Translations under genes and position numbers: made by a program
NCBI RefSeq assembly: GCF_000473325.1
Contig: NZ_KI421513.1
Coordinates: 134,717 to 198,716 of the forward strand
Reading direction: 5' to 3'
DNA: 64,000 nucleotides
Origin: Leisingera caerulea DSM 24564
GTDB lineage: Bacteria > Pseudomonadota > Alphaproteobacteria > Rhodobacterales > Rhodobacteraceae
Part shown: positions 11,149 to 19,937 of the stretch, piece after piece
Position numbering within the stretch: the first letter of the stretch is position 1
Layout: every line of letters starts with the position of its first letter
The notes under the pieces: model-generated
Told to the model about the DNA's origin: nothing
Database searches by the model: none
The model's input: only the letters and a program-made list of their open reading frames with translations

Positions 11149-12102
11149 TCAGACCCGGTTCGGCAGCGCCTCACCTGCGAGACAGGCCGCGACGTTGTCC
11201 AGCGCCATATGGCCCATGTTGCTGCGCACTTCTTCTGTGGCGGTGCCCAGGTGCGGCAGCAGGGTGGCGTTGTCCAGATCAACCAGCGCCTGCGGCACCT
11301 TGGGTTCGAACTCATAGACATCCAGTCCCGCCCCGCCGATGCGGCGGTTCTGCAGCGCCTCGATCAGCGCCGCCTCCTCCACCACTTCGCCGCGGGCAAT
11401 GTTGATCAGATGCGCGTGGGGCTGCATCGCATTCAGCACCTCTGCATTGATCAGATGATGGGTCTCAGGCCCGCCCGGAACCGCCACCACCAGAAAGTCG
11501 ACCTCAGCCGCCATCGCGGCCAGGCTTTCGGCCCGGTCCGCCGGAAAATCCAGATCCTTCTCCGAACGCGCCACATAGGACACATCCATGCCAAAGCCAA
11601 AATGGCAGCGCCGTCCAATCGCCTGGCCGATGCGGCCCATGCCGGCGATGCCGACGCGTTTGCCGGTGGCGTGCAGCCCCAGCATTTGGGTCGGGTGCCA
11701 GCCCTCCCACGCGCCTTTGCGCAGCATCCGCTCGCCTTCCGAGGCGCGGCGCGCCGACATCAGGATCAGCGTCATCGCGACATCGGCTGTGGCATCGGTC
11801 ACAGCACCCGGCGTGTTGGTCACCTCAACGCCCGCCGCGCGCGCAGCCTCGACGTCGATATGGTTGTAGCCAACGCCGAAGTTGGCCAGCAGCTTGCAGC
11901 GCGGGGTGCCCGCTTTGGCAAAAATGTCCGCCGTGAACTTGTCGCCCAGCGTCGGCACCACGATGTCAAAGTCGCTGAGCGCCCGCAGCATCTCCGCCTC
12001 GCTCATCACCGCGTTGGTCTCACGGATTTCCAGATCAGCAAACACCTCCCGCGCCCGTGCCGTGACCGCTGCCGTCATCGGCCGCGCAATCCAGATTTTC
12101 AT
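11149..12102 (-). CDS. D-isomer-specific 2-hydroxyacid dehydrogenase
   Basis: 317 residues from ATG 12102 (MKIWIARPM). NAD(P)-dependent reduction of a 2-oxoacid, probably glyoxylate or hydroxypyruvate by family resemblance. The Rossmann motif GIAGMGRIGQ is at ~residue 150. The catalytic Arg lies in NIARGEVV, the Glu in the following GGAGLDVYEFEP region and the His in LLPHLGTATEE. The short N-terminal catalytic domain contains ANFGVGYNHIDVEAA. The stop is at the last base before the convergent membrane protein gene; upstream, csaA ends one base before this start, so csaA-dehydrogenase is an operon. Confidence 0.88.
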   Translation of the reverse strand: MKIWIARPMTAAVTARAREVFADLEIRETNAVMSEAEMLRALSDFDIVVPTLGDKFTADIFAKAGTPRCKLLANFGVGYNHIDVEAARAAGVEVTNTPGAVTDATADVAMTLILMSARRASEGERMLRKGAWEGWHPTQMLGLHATGKRVGIAGMGRIGQAIGRRCHFGFGMDVSYVARSEKDLDFPADRAESLAAMAAEVDFLVVAVPGGPETHHLINAEVLNAMQPHAHLINIARGEVVEEAALIEALQNRRIGGAGLDVYEFEPKVPQALVDLDNATLLPHLGTATEEVRSNMGHMALDNVAACLAGEALPNRV

Positions 12103-12103
12103 C

Positions 12104-12442
12104 TCAGTGCATCCTCCCGCCCAGCGGGACCTTTCCGTCGGGGCCCGCCAGGAATATCTCTCCGTTTTCATCCGGCAGGCCCAGAACCAGGATCTCTGAC
12201 ATAAACGTGCCGATCTGCCGCGGCGGGAAGTTTACGACGGCCAGAACCTGCTTGCCCACCAGCGTTTCCGGCATGTAATGCGCCGTAATCTGCGCTGAGC
12301 TCTTTTTTACGCCAATATCCGGCCCGAAATCGACCCACAGCTTGATTGCCGGCTTGCGCGCCTCGGGAAACGGCTCCGCACGGACCACTTCGCCGACGCG
12401 GACGTCGACCTTCAGGAAGTCGTCAAAAGTAATCTCAGCCAC
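12104..12442 (-). CDS. csaA: tRNA-binding domain protein, CsaA type
   Basis: 112 residues, a single EMAP-II/OB-fold tRNA-binding domain. The hallmark pattern is present: FDDFLKVDVRVGEV at the start, KLWVDFG in the core, and VLAVVNFPPRQIGTFMSEILVLG. CsaA is described as having chaperone and tRNA-binding activity. I chose GTG 12442 (VAEITFDDF) because AAGGAG precedes it by 7 bases; its first 8 bases overlap the end of proC, indicating coupled translation. Confidence 0.9.
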   Translation of the reverse strand: MAEITFDDFLKVDVRVGEVVRAEPFPEARKPAIKLWVDFGPDIGVKKSSAQITAHYMPETLVGKQVLAVVNFPPRQIGTFMSEILVLGLPDENGEIFLAGPDGKVPLGGRMH

Positions 12443-13250
12443 GCGACAGCTCCTTGGACCGGTCCGTTGCCGCCGTAACCGCACGCTTCAGCAGCGGTGG
12501 GAAGCCGTCCTGCTCATCCATCAGCACCTCCAGCGCCGCCTGGGTGGTGCCATTGGGGCTGGTCACGTTGACACGCAGCTGGCCGGGGCTGTCCTCTGCC
12601 GCCTCCGCCAGCGCACCGGCGCCCGCGACAGTTGCCTTGGCCAGTTGCATCGCCAGCTCCGCCGGCAGCCCCTGCGCCTCGCCCGCGGCGGCCAATGTCT
12701 CGATCAGGTGGAACACATAAGCGGGGCCTGAACCGCTGACGCCGGTGACGGCATCCATCTGGCCCTCATTCTCCAGCCGCACGGTCTGCCCGACGGCCTG
12801 CAGCAGCCCCTCGGCCCGCTCCAGATCCTTGGGCGCCGCATGGGCGTTGCCGATGATCGCGGTGATGCCCCGGCCGACCGCGGCCGGCGTGTTCGGCATC
12901 GCCCGCACGATCGGGGTTTCGGCCCCCAGAATGTCCTGGAATGTCGCAATCGAGGTGCCCGCCGCCACCGAAATGAACAGCGTCTGGCCGTTGCCGTAGC
13001 TTTGCAGCGTGGGCAGCGCCTCGCCCATCATCTGCGGCTTCACCGCGATCAGCACGATGCCCGGCGCCGCGGGCAGCTCCGCATTCAGGTGGACGCCGGT
13101 CCCCTTCAGCCAGTCCGAAGGGTGCGGATCAATCACCCAGACCGAGGCAGCGGGCAATCCGCCCTCCAGCCATCCGGCCAGCATCGCCGATCCCATCTTG
13201 CCGCAGCCCAGCAGCACCAGCCCGCGCGCAGCGATTTCCTGCATATCCAT
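12435..13250 (-). CDS. proC: Pyrroline-5-carboxylate reductase
   Basis: Last step of proline synthesis: P5C to proline with NAD(P)H. 271 residues. Rossmann motif LLGCGKMGSAMLAGW (residues ~13-27), VKPQMM, RAMPNTPAAVGRG and the C-terminal signature SGSGPAYVFHLIETL..AAGEAQGLP..LRVNVTSPNGTT are all present. GGGGAGGGG lies ~8 bases before the ATG. The gene is in one transcription direction with ybjN (40 bases upstream) and csaA (8-base overlap). Confidence 0.96.
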   Translation of the reverse strand: MDMQEIAARGLVLLGCGKMGSAMLAGWLEGGLPAASVWVIDPHPSDWLKGTGVHLNAELPAAPGIVLIAVKPQMMGEALPTLQSYGNGQTLFISVAAGTSIATFQDILGAETPIVRAMPNTPAAVGRGITAIIGNAHAAPKDLERAEGLLQAVGQTVRLENEGQMDAVTGVSGSGPAYVFHLIETLAAAGEAQGLPAELAMQLAKATVAGAGALAEAAEDSPGQLRVNVTSPNGTTQAALEVLMDEQDGFPPLLKRAVTAATDRSKELSRG

Positions 13251-13289
13251 CGTAAGCCCCTCCCCTAAATCTCAGGTTCAGGGAAAGGT

Positions 13290-13790
13290 TTACGCCCGCC
13301 CGTAAGCCTCTGCAATGGCGACCTGCATCGCCTCCTGCGGGCTGCGCTTGCCCCAGACCGCCAGCTGGATCGCCGGATAGTAGCGCTCCGCATTGGCGAC
13401 GGCTGCGTTCAGCATCGCGTCGATCTGCTGCGGGCTGGCCATCTGGCCGCCGGACAGCATCAGCCCGTAGCGGAACAGCATCAGCTTGTGGTCCGCCCAA
13501 TAGGTAAAGGAGCCTTCCCAGCACTGGTCGTTCATCTGGTTGATCAGCTCATACAGCCGCGGCAGCTCCGCCTCCGGCGGCTCCATCTCAAAGCTGCAGA
13601 CCAGCCGCAGGCATTCCTCATAGCCCGACCAGGCCAGCGTCAGCGAATAGGTGCGCCACTGCCCTTCGACCGACATAGCGATCTGGTCATCGCCAACCCG
13701 GTCAAAGTCCCAGTCATGGTGCGACGCCAAGGTCTCGACGATGTCAATGGGATGGATGTCTTCTTCCAGGTGAAGCTCGGATAGTGCCAT
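13290..13790 (-). CDS. YbjN domain-containing protein
   Basis: 166 residues from ATG 13790 (MALSELHLEEDIHPIDIVET), which gives the usual family start. The YbjN domain (type III secretion chaperone-like fold) covers about residues 15-140, with conserved WDFDRVGDDQIAMSVEGQWRTY-like strands and RLYELINQMND. Its cellular role is unclear; E. coli YbjN affects motility and stress traits. The position just upstream of proC is also seen in other alphaproteobacteria. Confidence 0.85.
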   Translation of the reverse strand: MALSELHLEEDIHPIDIVETLASHHDWDFDRVGDDQIAMSVEGQWRTYSLTLAWSGYEECLRLVCSFEMEPPEAELPRLYELINQMNDQCWEGSFTYWADHKLMLFRYGLMLSGGQMASPQQIDAMLNAAVANAERYYPAIQLAVWGKRSPQEAMQVAIAEAYGRA

Positions 13791-13862
13791 GATGCCACCT
13801 CTCAATATTGCCCGGCTTACCGGGCAAAGAGCGCCCAATAGCTAGGTTTTTCTGCTATGGGC

Positions 13863-13878
13863 CGGGGATGCATCCCCG
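13863..13878. repeat. 16-bp perfect palindrome upstream of ybjN
   Basis: CGGGGATGCATCCCCG, about 75 bases before the ybjN start. Could be an operator or a leader hairpin; no known regulator motif recognised. Confidence 0.4.
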
Positions 13879-13950
13879 CTCCCATACTATATATGGTGGG
13901 GCTGAATTTATGATCTGGCAACCCTTTATTTGGGGATATCTGCAATAACT

Positions 13951-13969
13951 TGTGGATGAACTATCCACA
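13951..13969. promoter_or_regulatory. Pair of inverted DnaA-box-like sites
   Basis: TGTGGAT, 5 bases, ATCCACA. Read outward, each half extends to a 9-mer one base away from the DnaA consensus TTATCCACA. It lies in the 326-base gene-free stretch 13791-14116. No dnaA, gidA or par genes are near, so this is not the chromosomal origin; a DnaA regulatory or titration site is possible. Confidence 0.35.
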
Positions 13970-14116
13970 GCCCCCTAAATGCCGGCGGGACAGCTGTGGG
14001 CCAGTCAGCCTCTTATGACTGGCAGATATCACCCGGACCACCCATATCTTGCGGTGCTGCGAAAGGCGCCGGGCGGCAGCAGGCCGGGCGGCGTGCCTGT
14101 CAAGCTGGCCGAAGGC

Positions 14117-14668
14117 TCAGCGGAACGCGGGCCCGTGCGCCCAGACCGTCAGCGACTTGCGCGTGCCGCGGGTGACCGGCGTCACCTGGTGCAGCAGAAA
14201 GCTGGGAAACACCGTGCAGCTGCCCTGCCCCCGGCTGGCGGTGATCACATGGGCGCCCGGCATGATCTCCAGCGCGCCGCCGTCATAGGACCCGGGCTTG
14301 CTCAGCTGCACCACCAGCGTCAGCTTGCGCTTGCCCGCCACCGGCCCGTCGCCGATGTCGGAGTGCCAGGCGAAATGCCCGCCCTCCTCCGCGCCATAGC
14401 TGGCGGTCTGCGGGCTTTCGGCAAACTCGCGCAGGTCAAAGCCGAAGCGTTCCCTGTTGGCCCGCCGCACCAACGAAATCAGCCGGTCCATCACCCAGCT
14501 GGTGCCGGGCACATCGTCCAGCCACACCACGCTGGCCCGGCGCAGGTTGTGGTCGCGGGTCTGCCCCACCAGCCGCGCCTCGCTGTCCGGCGCCTCCTCT
14601 GTCTTGCGGATGATCTCCGCGCATTCCTGGGTGCTGAACGCATTGGGCACCGAATAGACCGCAACCAT
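14117..14668 (-). CDS. 2OG-Fe(II) oxygenase
   Basis: 183 residues from ATG 14668, preceded by AAAGGAG. A prolyl-4-hydroxylase-like double-stranded beta-helix: iron ligands H-x-D in FAWHSDIGD (about residues 101-103) and the distal His in FLLHQVTPVTRGTRKSLTVW, where the Arg would bind 2-oxoglutarate. The N-terminal part has SAQECAEI-type helices (FSTQECAEIIRKTEE). Related PKHD-type enzymes hydroxylate proteins or small molecules; the substrate is unknown. It stands alone between gene-poor flanks. Confidence 0.85.
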   Translation of the reverse strand: MVAVYSVPNAFSTQECAEIIRKTEEAPDSEARLVGQTRDHNLRRASVVWLDDVPGTSWVMDRLISLVRRANRERFGFDLREFAESPQTASYGAEEGGHFAWHSDIGDGPVAGKRKLTLVVQLSKPGSYDGGALEIMPGAHVITASRGQGSCTVFPSFLLHQVTPVTRGTRKSLTVWAHGPAFR

Positions 14669-14875
14669 GCCAGACTCCTTTTCAAGCGGCAGAGGCAGCA
14701 TGCACCAGACCGTGCCGCCGCCGCTGCGCGGATTTCGACCGGGCGGGCGGAAAGCGACCTGTATATTTGCACGGCAGCCATGCACAGGCTGCAACAGCAA
14801 AGCCCGCCGCAGATCACTCCGCAGCGGGCCTCAATTCAGCACGGGGCGCGGGCAGCCTGCCCGCCGGTCCAAGGC

Positions 14876-15124
14876 TCAGGCCTTGTCTTTCGCCTCCAGC
14901 GCGTCCAGCCGCGCCTTCAGCGCCTCGTTCTCCTCGCGCGCCTTCTGGGCCATCGCCCGGACCGCGTCGAATTCCTCGCGGGTGACAAAGTCACGGTCGG
15001 CCAGCCAGCGGTCGATCATGCTCTTCATCGCGGTCTCGGCTTCGTCCTTGGCGCCCTGGGCCACGCCCATCGCATTGGTCATCAGCTGCGAAATATCGTC
15101 CAGGATCTTGTTGCGGGTCTGCAT
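14876..15124 (-). CDS. ubiK: UbiK-type accessory factor (BMFP/YqiC family)
   Basis: 82 residues from ATG 15124 (GGAGAAGA upstream). An N-terminal amphipathic segment (NKILDDISQLMTNAMGVAQG) is followed by REEFDAVRAMAQKAREENEALKARL, a C-terminal coiled coil. This is the BMFP layout; in E. coli and Salmonella UbiK assists aerobic ubiquinone synthesis with UbiJ. Divergent from lgt with a 97-base spacer, an arrangement often seen in Rhodobacteraceae. Confidence 0.85.
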   Translation of the reverse strand: MQTRNKILDDISQLMTNAMGVAQGAKDEAETAMKSMIDRWLADRDFVTREEFDAVRAMAQKAREENEALKARLDALEAKDKA

Positions 15125-15221
15125 GTTCTTCTCCGTCTCAAGGTTGTCCCCTATATGGGCAAGCAAAGCCGCGGCGGCAAGCCGTTGACTTCCCTTAACC
15201 CGCAAAGGCATTCAGTCGCAC

Positions 15222-16121
15222 ATGCAGGCCTTGATCCAATTCCCCGACCTTTCGCCCGAGATTTTCTCAATCGCCATCGGCAGCTTCGAATTTGCCCTGC
15301 GCTGGTACGCGCTGGCCTATATCGCCGGCATCGTCATTGCCTGGCGCCTTGCGGTGGCCGCGCTGCGCCGCCCCGCGCTGTGGCCCGCGCACCAGCCGCC
15401 GATGCGCCCCGAACAGGTGGAGGATCTGCTGACCTGGATCATCCTCGGGGTGATCCTGGGCGGGCGCCTGGGGTTCGTGCTGTTCTACCAGCCGGCCTAT
15501 TACCTGGCCAACCCGGCGGAGATCCTGAAGATCTGGCAGGGCGGCATGGCCTTTCACGGCGGGCTGATCGGCGTGGTGCTGGCCACCCTGATTTTTGCCG
15601 CGCGCCACAACATCCCGAAACTGCAGATCTCCGACCTGGTCGCCCACACGGTGCCGCCGGGGCTGCTCCTGGGACGGCTCGCGAATTTCATCAATGCAGA
15701 GCTGTGGGGCCGCCCGACGGACCTGCCCTGGGGCGTCGCCTTCCCCGGCCAGGCGGCGCAGGATTGCGGCCAGGCACTGGGTGAGCTCTGCGCCCGCCAC
15801 CCCTCCCAGCTCTATGAAGCCATTCTGGAAGGGCTGATCCTCGGCGCGCTGCTGCTGTACCTCGCCTGGCGGCGGGGCGCCTTCCACAGCCCGGGCCGCC
15901 TGCTGGGGGTGTTCCTGGCGGGCTACGGCCTGGCCCGGTTCCTGGTCGAATTTGTCCGCCAGCCGGATGCGCAGTTCGTCACCCCCGGCAACCCGCTGGG
16001 GCTGGCCTGGCACATCGGCGGCATCGGCCTGACCCAGGGCCAGGCGCTGTCGCTGCCGATGATAGCGATCGGCCTTTATTTCCTGATCCGCGCCCGCCAC
16101 ACCGCCCGGAGCCCCGCATGA
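15222..16121 (+). CDS. lgt: Prolipoprotein diacylglyceryl transferase
   Basis: Transfers diacylglycerol from phosphatidylglycerol to the lipobox cysteine of prolipoproteins in the inner membrane. 299 residues with about seven membrane segments. The Lgt signature [21 protein letters not shown] (within residues ~148-168), the essential His in [10 protein letters not shown], and [11 protein letters not shown] are visible. The stop overlaps the start of the next gene (ATGA at 16118-16121), beginning the lgt-midA-pgeF operon. Confidence 0.97.
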   Translation: MQALIQFPDLSPEIFSIAIGSFEFALRWYALAYIAGIVIAWRLAVAALRRPALWPAHQPPMRPEQVEDLLTWIILGVILGGRLGFVLFYQPAYYLANPAEILKIWQGGMAFHGGLIGVVLATLIFAARHNIPKLQISDLVAHTVPPGLLLGRLANFINAELWGRPTDLPWGVAFPGQAAQDCGQALGELCARHPSQLYEAILEGLILGALLLYLAWRRGAFHSPGRLLGVFLAGYGLARFLVEFVRQPDAQFVTPGNPLGLAWHIGGIGLTQGQALSLPMIAIGLYFLIRARHTARSPA

Positions 16122-17185
16122 GCCTGATGGATCACCTCACCGCGCGCATCCAGACGGACGGCCCGATGTCCGTCGCGGACTACATGGGCGACTGCCTGCT
16201 GCACCCGCAGTACGGCTATTACACCACCCGCGACCCGCTGGGCGCCCAGGGCGATTTCACCACCGCGCCGGAAATCAGCCAGATGTTCGGCGAGCTGCTG
16301 GGCCTTGCCCTGGCGCAAAGCTGGCTGGATCAGGGATCGCCCGCCCCCTTCACCCTGGCCGAGCTTGGCCCCGGCCGCGGCACCCTGATGGCGGACCTGC
16401 TGCGCGCCACCCGCGGCGTGCCCGGCTTCCACACCGCCATGCAGATCCGCCTGATCGAGGCCTCCCCCGCCCTGCGCGCAGCCCAGGCCAAGGCGCTGCA
16501 GGGCTATGCGCCCGAATGGCTGGACAGCGCCGCGGACCTGCCCGATCAGCCGCTGTTCCTGATCGCCAATGAGTTCTTCGACGCCCTGCCCATCCGCCAG
16601 TTCCTCCGCGCGGGCGGCGGCTGGAGCGAAAAGCGCATCGGCCTTAAGGACGGCGCGCTCAGCTTCGGCCGCACGCCGCCCGCGCCGCAGCCCGCGCTGG
16701 ACCACCGGCTGGCGGACACCCGCGACGGCGATCTGGTCGAACTGTGCGAACCCGCAGGCCCCGTCACCGCGGCCATCGCCACCCGAATCGCCTCTCATGG
16801 CGGCGCCGCGCTGATCGTGGATTACGGCGACTGGCGGGCGCTGGGGGACACCCTGCAGGCCTTGCGCGCGCATGAACCCGCCGACCCGCTGCAAACGCCG
16901 GGAGAGGCCGACCTCACCGCCCATGTGGATTTCGAGGCACTGGCCATGGCCGCAAAAACCAACGGTTGCGCCTTCACCCGCCTTACGCCCCAAGGGGTAT
17001 TCCTCGAACGGCTCGGCATCACCGACCGCGCCCGCGCCCTCGCCGCGCCGCTGCAGGGCGAAGGTCTGGAAACCCTGATCGCCGCACATCGGCGGTTGAC
17101 GCATCCGGAGGAAATGGGAAACCTGTTCAAAGTGCTCGGCCTCTATCCTTCGCAGGCCGCTCCTCCGCCGGGATTGAACACATGA
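16118..17185 (+). CDS. SAM-dependent methyltransferase, MidA/NDUFAF7 family
   Basis: 355 residues. Motif I of a class I methyltransferase is [18 protein letters not shown] (about residues 84-101). Other family marks are [27 protein letters not shown] near the N terminus and [15 protein letters not shown]. Mitochondrial NDUFAF7 methylates an arginine of a complex I subunit; bacterial members are assumed to modify an arginine too, but the target here is inferred. Overlaps both neighbours by 4 bases (ATGA), so translation is coupled with lgt and pgeF. Confidence 0.88.
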   Translation: MSLMDHLTARIQTDGPMSVADYMGDCLLHPQYGYYTTRDPLGAQGDFTTAPEISQMFGELLGLALAQSWLDQGSPAPFTLAELGPGRGTLMADLLRATRGVPGFHTAMQIRLIEASPALRAAQAKALQGYAPEWLDSAADLPDQPLFLIANEFFDALPIRQFLRAGGGWSEKRIGLKDGALSFGRTPPAPQPALDHRLADTRDGDLVELCEPAGPVTAAIATRIASHGGAALIVDYGDWRALGDTLQALRAHEPADPLQTPGEADLTAHVDFEALAMAAKTNGCAFTRLTPQGVFLERLGITDRARALAAPLQGEGLETLIAAHRRLTHPEEMGNLFKVLGLYPSQAAPPPGLNT

Positions 17186-17937
17186 CGCTTGAAATTCTCA
17201 CGTCCGATCTGCTTGGCCCGGTGCGGCACGGGTTCTTCACCCGCAGGGGCGGCGCGTCCTCGGGCATCTACAAGGGGCTGAACTGCGGCCTCGGCTCCAC
17301 CGATCAGCGCGAGGCGGTCAAGATCAACCGGGCCCGCGCGGCGGCAGCGATGGACGTGCCGGCAGACCATCTGAGCGCGGTGCACCAGGTCCACAGCGCC
17401 GATGTGGCCGTCATCACCGAACCCTCGCAGGACCGCCCGCACGCCGATGCGATGGTGACCAATGTGCCCGGCCTGGCGCTGTCGATTCTGACCGCCGACT
17501 GCCAGCCGGTGCTGTTTTCCGACCCCGAAGCGGGGGTCATCGGCGCCGCCCATGCGGGCTGGCGCGGCACCCTGGACGGGGTGCTGGAAGCCACTCTGGA
17601 AGCCATGGAGGGCCTCGGCGCGCGGCGCGAAAACACCGCCGCGGTGATCGGCCCGACGATCTCTCAGCGCGCCTATGAAGTGGGGCCGGAGTTCTTTGAG
17701 GACTTCATGATGCAGGACGAGGCCTACGCCCGTTTCTTTGCCAATGGCGACGGCGGCCGCTACCTGTTCGACCTGCCGGGCCTGGGCCTGCACAAGCTGC
17801 GCCAGGCTGGCGCCGGTGCTGCGGAATGGACCCGCCACTGCACCTATTCGGATCCGGAGAAGTTCTACTCCTACCGCCGCGCCACCCACGCGAAGGAGGC
17901 CGACTACGGCCGCCTGATCTCCTGCATCCGGCTTTAA
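17182..17937 (+). CDS. pgeF: Multicopper-oxidase-fold purine nucleosidase / peptidoglycan editing factor (YfiH/LACC1 family)
   Basis: 251 residues from ATG 17182. The family metal/active-site residues are present: HQVHSADV, LTADCQPVLF and GAAHAGWRGTLDGVL, plus GPTISQRAYEVG. Homologs have purine nucleoside phosphorylase and adenosine deaminase activity in vitro, and E. coli YfiH (PgeF) prevents misincorporation into peptidoglycan. Third gene of the overlapping operon. Its stop codon lies within a CtrA-type site (17934-17948). Confidence 0.9.
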   Translation: MTLEILTSDLLGPVRHGFFTRRGGASSGIYKGLNCGLGSTDQREAVKINRARAAAAMDVPADHLSAVHQVHSADVAVITEPSQDRPHADAMVTNVPGLALSILTADCQPVLFSDPEAGVIGAAHAGWRGTLDGVLEATLEAMEGLGARRENTAAVIGPTISQRAYEVGPEFFEDFMMQDEAYARFFANGDGGRYLFDLPGLGLHKLRQAGAGAAEWTRHCTYSDPEKFYSYRRATHAKEADYGRLISCIRL

Positions 17938-17948
17938 CAGCCCGTTAA
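17934..17948. promoter_or_regulatory. Perfect CtrA-type full site
   Basis: TTAA (17934-17937), seven bases, TTAA (17945-17948), overlapping the pgeF stop codon. The next possible target on the plus strand is the 40-residue ORF at 18226. Confidence 0.35.
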
Positions 17949-18225
17949 CCAGGCGGATTGCGGCAGATTTTTTGAAATTTTGCCGCAATTGCCGTCACCC
18001 GCCGCGCCGGACGCCCCTGCCACGCGGAATTTTCCGAACAAAACCAGCCCCCTGCCCCGGTTTCCCGGCCCCGCACCCGGTCGCCGGGGCGGCTCCAGCG
18101 GCGTCAAAATTGCCCCGCGCAGGTCATAATTGCGGCGCAATGATTACCCATAAAGAGATCACAAAAGCATAACCAGCCGCCGCCCCTCCGAAGGGCGGTG
18201 CCGCCGGGCGAAGGACAGACCGACC

Positions 18226-18348
18226 ATGAAGATGAACAAGCGTTTCATTGCCTCCATTATCCGCTCCGCCAGCAGCGAACCCGTGGTTCTGCCATGGGCC
18301 GCCGCGCGCCGGCCTGACGGCCAGGCGCCCAAGCGGAAACAGGTTTAA
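18226..18348 (+). CDS. Small basic protein (40 residues), possibly a conserved roseobacter peptide
   Basis: Starts MKMNKRFIASIIRSASSEPV and continues VLPWAAARRPDGQAPKRKQV (stop at 18346). AAGGAC lies about 9 bases before the ATG. The pattern of an MNKRFI start, a short amphipathic helix, then a P-W core and a basic tail resembles small unannotated peptides I recall from other Rhodobacteraceae; that recollection is not a database result. No function is suggested. The flanking stretches 17949-18225 and 18349-18671 hold no other gene. Confidence 0.5.
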   Translation: MKMNKRFIASIIRSASSEPVVLPWAAARRPDGQAPKRKQV

Positions 18349-18671
18349 CGCCGGGGACGGGTGCCTTGGCGGCGGTTCACACTGGCGCATCCGCGCCAGC
18401 CCGTGGCCGCCGCCGGGGCACCCAGCCGGTCTGGCACACACCACGCCAGCTTTGACGCTTCCTCAGCCGAATCATCCAGCCCCGGACCCGGCCAGCCGCC
18501 GGGTCCCGTGCGCAGCGGCTTCAGACCGGCCAGACGTTAACCAGTTTGCTTCAGATTTTTTGACAATTCGAATTAATTCCCGCCAAATCAAGACACACAT
18601 ATCGTTCAAGCGCGTCTGTGTTGCCGGTGGGGGCCGATGCAAACGGGCAGTTTGAAAGGAGAGGTCCGCAT
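18349..18671. other. Intergenic region upstream of the Hint-domain gene
   Basis: GC-rich first half without signals. The second half is AT-rich, with a perfect -35 hexamer TTGACA at 18560-18565 overlapping an AATTCGAATT palindrome (18566-18575 region). The matching -10 is uncertain. This is the likely promoter zone of the Hint-domain gene. Confidence 0.35.
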
Positions 18672-19457
18672 ATGACCATCCCCCAGTCGCTGCAAAGGGC
18701 TGCAGCCAACGCCGTCGAAGCCACCGCATTCCTGCAGGACCCGGCCGTCCTGCGCGCGGCCAACAAGCCGCAGCTGCGCCGCTATGAGGTCTGCAGCCTG
18801 CTGCCTGGCGGCGGCATCTCGGAAACCCGCCACATCGCCCCGGCGCTGCCGCTGTTCGAGGATGCCTTCTGCGCGTTTTCCCGCGGCTCGCTGGTGGAAA
18901 CCGCCAGCGGCCCGGTCGCGGTCGAGGATCTGCTGCCCGGCGACGATATCCTGACCAGCGGCGGCGGCAGCCAGCCGCTGGTGTGGATCGGCCGCACCAG
19001 CCTGCTGCCGGCCCGGTCCGGCACCCGCGGCCGCAGCCACCGCCTCACCAGCTTCATGGCCGACAGCCTGGGCCTGCAGAAACCGGCCTCCAGCCTGGTG
19101 GCCGGCCCCGCCGCCCGGCTGCTGCGCACGCCGCCGCATCTGCAGGGCAGCGGCAAGGGCCCGCTGCTGACGCCCGCTGCCGAGTTTCAGGACGGGATGA
19201 GCATCTTTGAAACCGCGCCGCCGACGCCGGTGGACATGTACCACCTGTGCCTGCCGCGCCATGCGGTGATCAATGCCGGCGGGCTGGAGTTTGAATCCTA
19301 CCACCCCGGCCCGGACGCGCTGAAGCTGGCCAGTTATGCCATCAAAACCTTGTTTTTGAACATGTTCCCCCACGCAGACAGCATCAGGGACTTTGGCCCG
19401 CTGGCCTATCCCCGCGCCGACTGCCAGGGCGGCAGCGCGGGCGGTCCCCTTCTGTGA
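18672..19457 (+). CDS. Hint (Hedgehog/intein)-domain protein
   Basis: 261 residues from ATG 18672 (AAAGGAGAGG upstream). The Hint_2 type domain covers about residues 68-225: AFSRGSLVETASGPVAVEDL, PGDDILTSGGG and QPLVWIGRTSLLP are its opening strands; MYHLCLPRHAVINAGGLEFESYHPG is the end segment. In splicing or autoprocessing Hint domains the first residue is Cys; here the CF-x-x-G-T motif reads AF-S-R-G-S, with a Cys one place earlier. Roseobacters encode many such proteins, often secreted; function unknown. No signal peptide is seen. Confidence 0.8.
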   Translation: MTIPQSLQRAAANAVEATAFLQDPAVLRAANKPQLRRYEVCSLLPGGGISETRHIAPALPLFEDAFCAFSRGSLVETASGPVAVEDLLPGDDILTSGGGSQPLVWIGRTSLLPARSGTRGRSHRLTSFMADSLGLQKPASSLVAGPAARLLRTPPHLQGSGKGPLLTPAAEFQDGMSIFETAPPTPVDMYHLCLPRHAVINAGGLEFESYHPGPDALKLASYAIKTLFLNMFPHADSIRDFGPLAYPRADCQGGSAGGPLL

Positions 19458-19502
19458 CCGCCCTGCCGGCGGCCTGACCGCCGCCGCCGCAGGGGCTGAG
19501 GC

Positions 19503-19937
19503 TCAGTTCATGCCGCGCACATAGCGCACCAGCTGGCTGGCATTGAACTGCTCCTCGTCGATGATGCTTTTCATCAGGTCGCCGATCGAGACGATCCCGG
19601 CCAGCTCGCCGTCCTTCAGCACCGGCAGATGGCGGACATGCTTTTCCACCATCACCGCCATGCAGGCCTCGGCGCTCTGCCCCGGCTCGACGCCGTAGAA
19701 ATCCGTCGCCATCACATCGGCAAGCGGCGTCGTCGGAGAGGTTTTGCCAGCCAGGAACACCTTGCGGGTATAATGCCGCTCGGTGAAGATCCCGGCAAGT
19801 TTGCCGCCGGACATCACCAGCACGGAGCCCACGTCCTCCTCCGCCATCAGCTTCAAGGCGTCGACCACCATGGCCTCCGGCGGAAGCGTGTGCAGGGTGC
19901 CGCCCTTGGCATCAAGAATTTGCTGAACAGTTGCCAT
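19503..19937 (-). CDS. CBS-domain protein
   Basis: 144 residues from ATG 19937, preceded by TGGAGGTG. Two tandem CBS motifs (about residues 10-65 and 75-130): VVDALKLMAEEDVGSVLVMSGGKLAGIFTERHY and SAEACMAVMVEKHVRHLPVLKDGELAGIVSIGDL form a Bateman module that usually binds adenosyl ligands such as AMP, ATP or SAM. No catalytic domain is attached. The target is unknown. Monocistronic, convergent with the Hint gene. Confidence 0.88.
   Translation of the reverse strand: MATVQQILDAKGGTLHTLPPEAMVVDALKLMAEEDVGSVLVMSGGKLAGIFTERHYTRKVFLAGKTSPTTPLADVMATDFYGVEPGQSAEACMAVMVEKHVRHLPVLKDGELAGIVSIGDLMKSIIDEEQFNASQLVRYVRGMN

Noticed and set aside
13951..13969. Chromosomal origin of replication
   Set aside because: Only two DnaA-like boxes and none of the usual origin genes or an AT-rich unwinding element cluster.
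13979..15784. 601-codon plus-strand open frame across the oxygenase, ubiK and lgt
   Set aside because: Runs antisense to two real genes and out of frame with lgt; no coherent protein.
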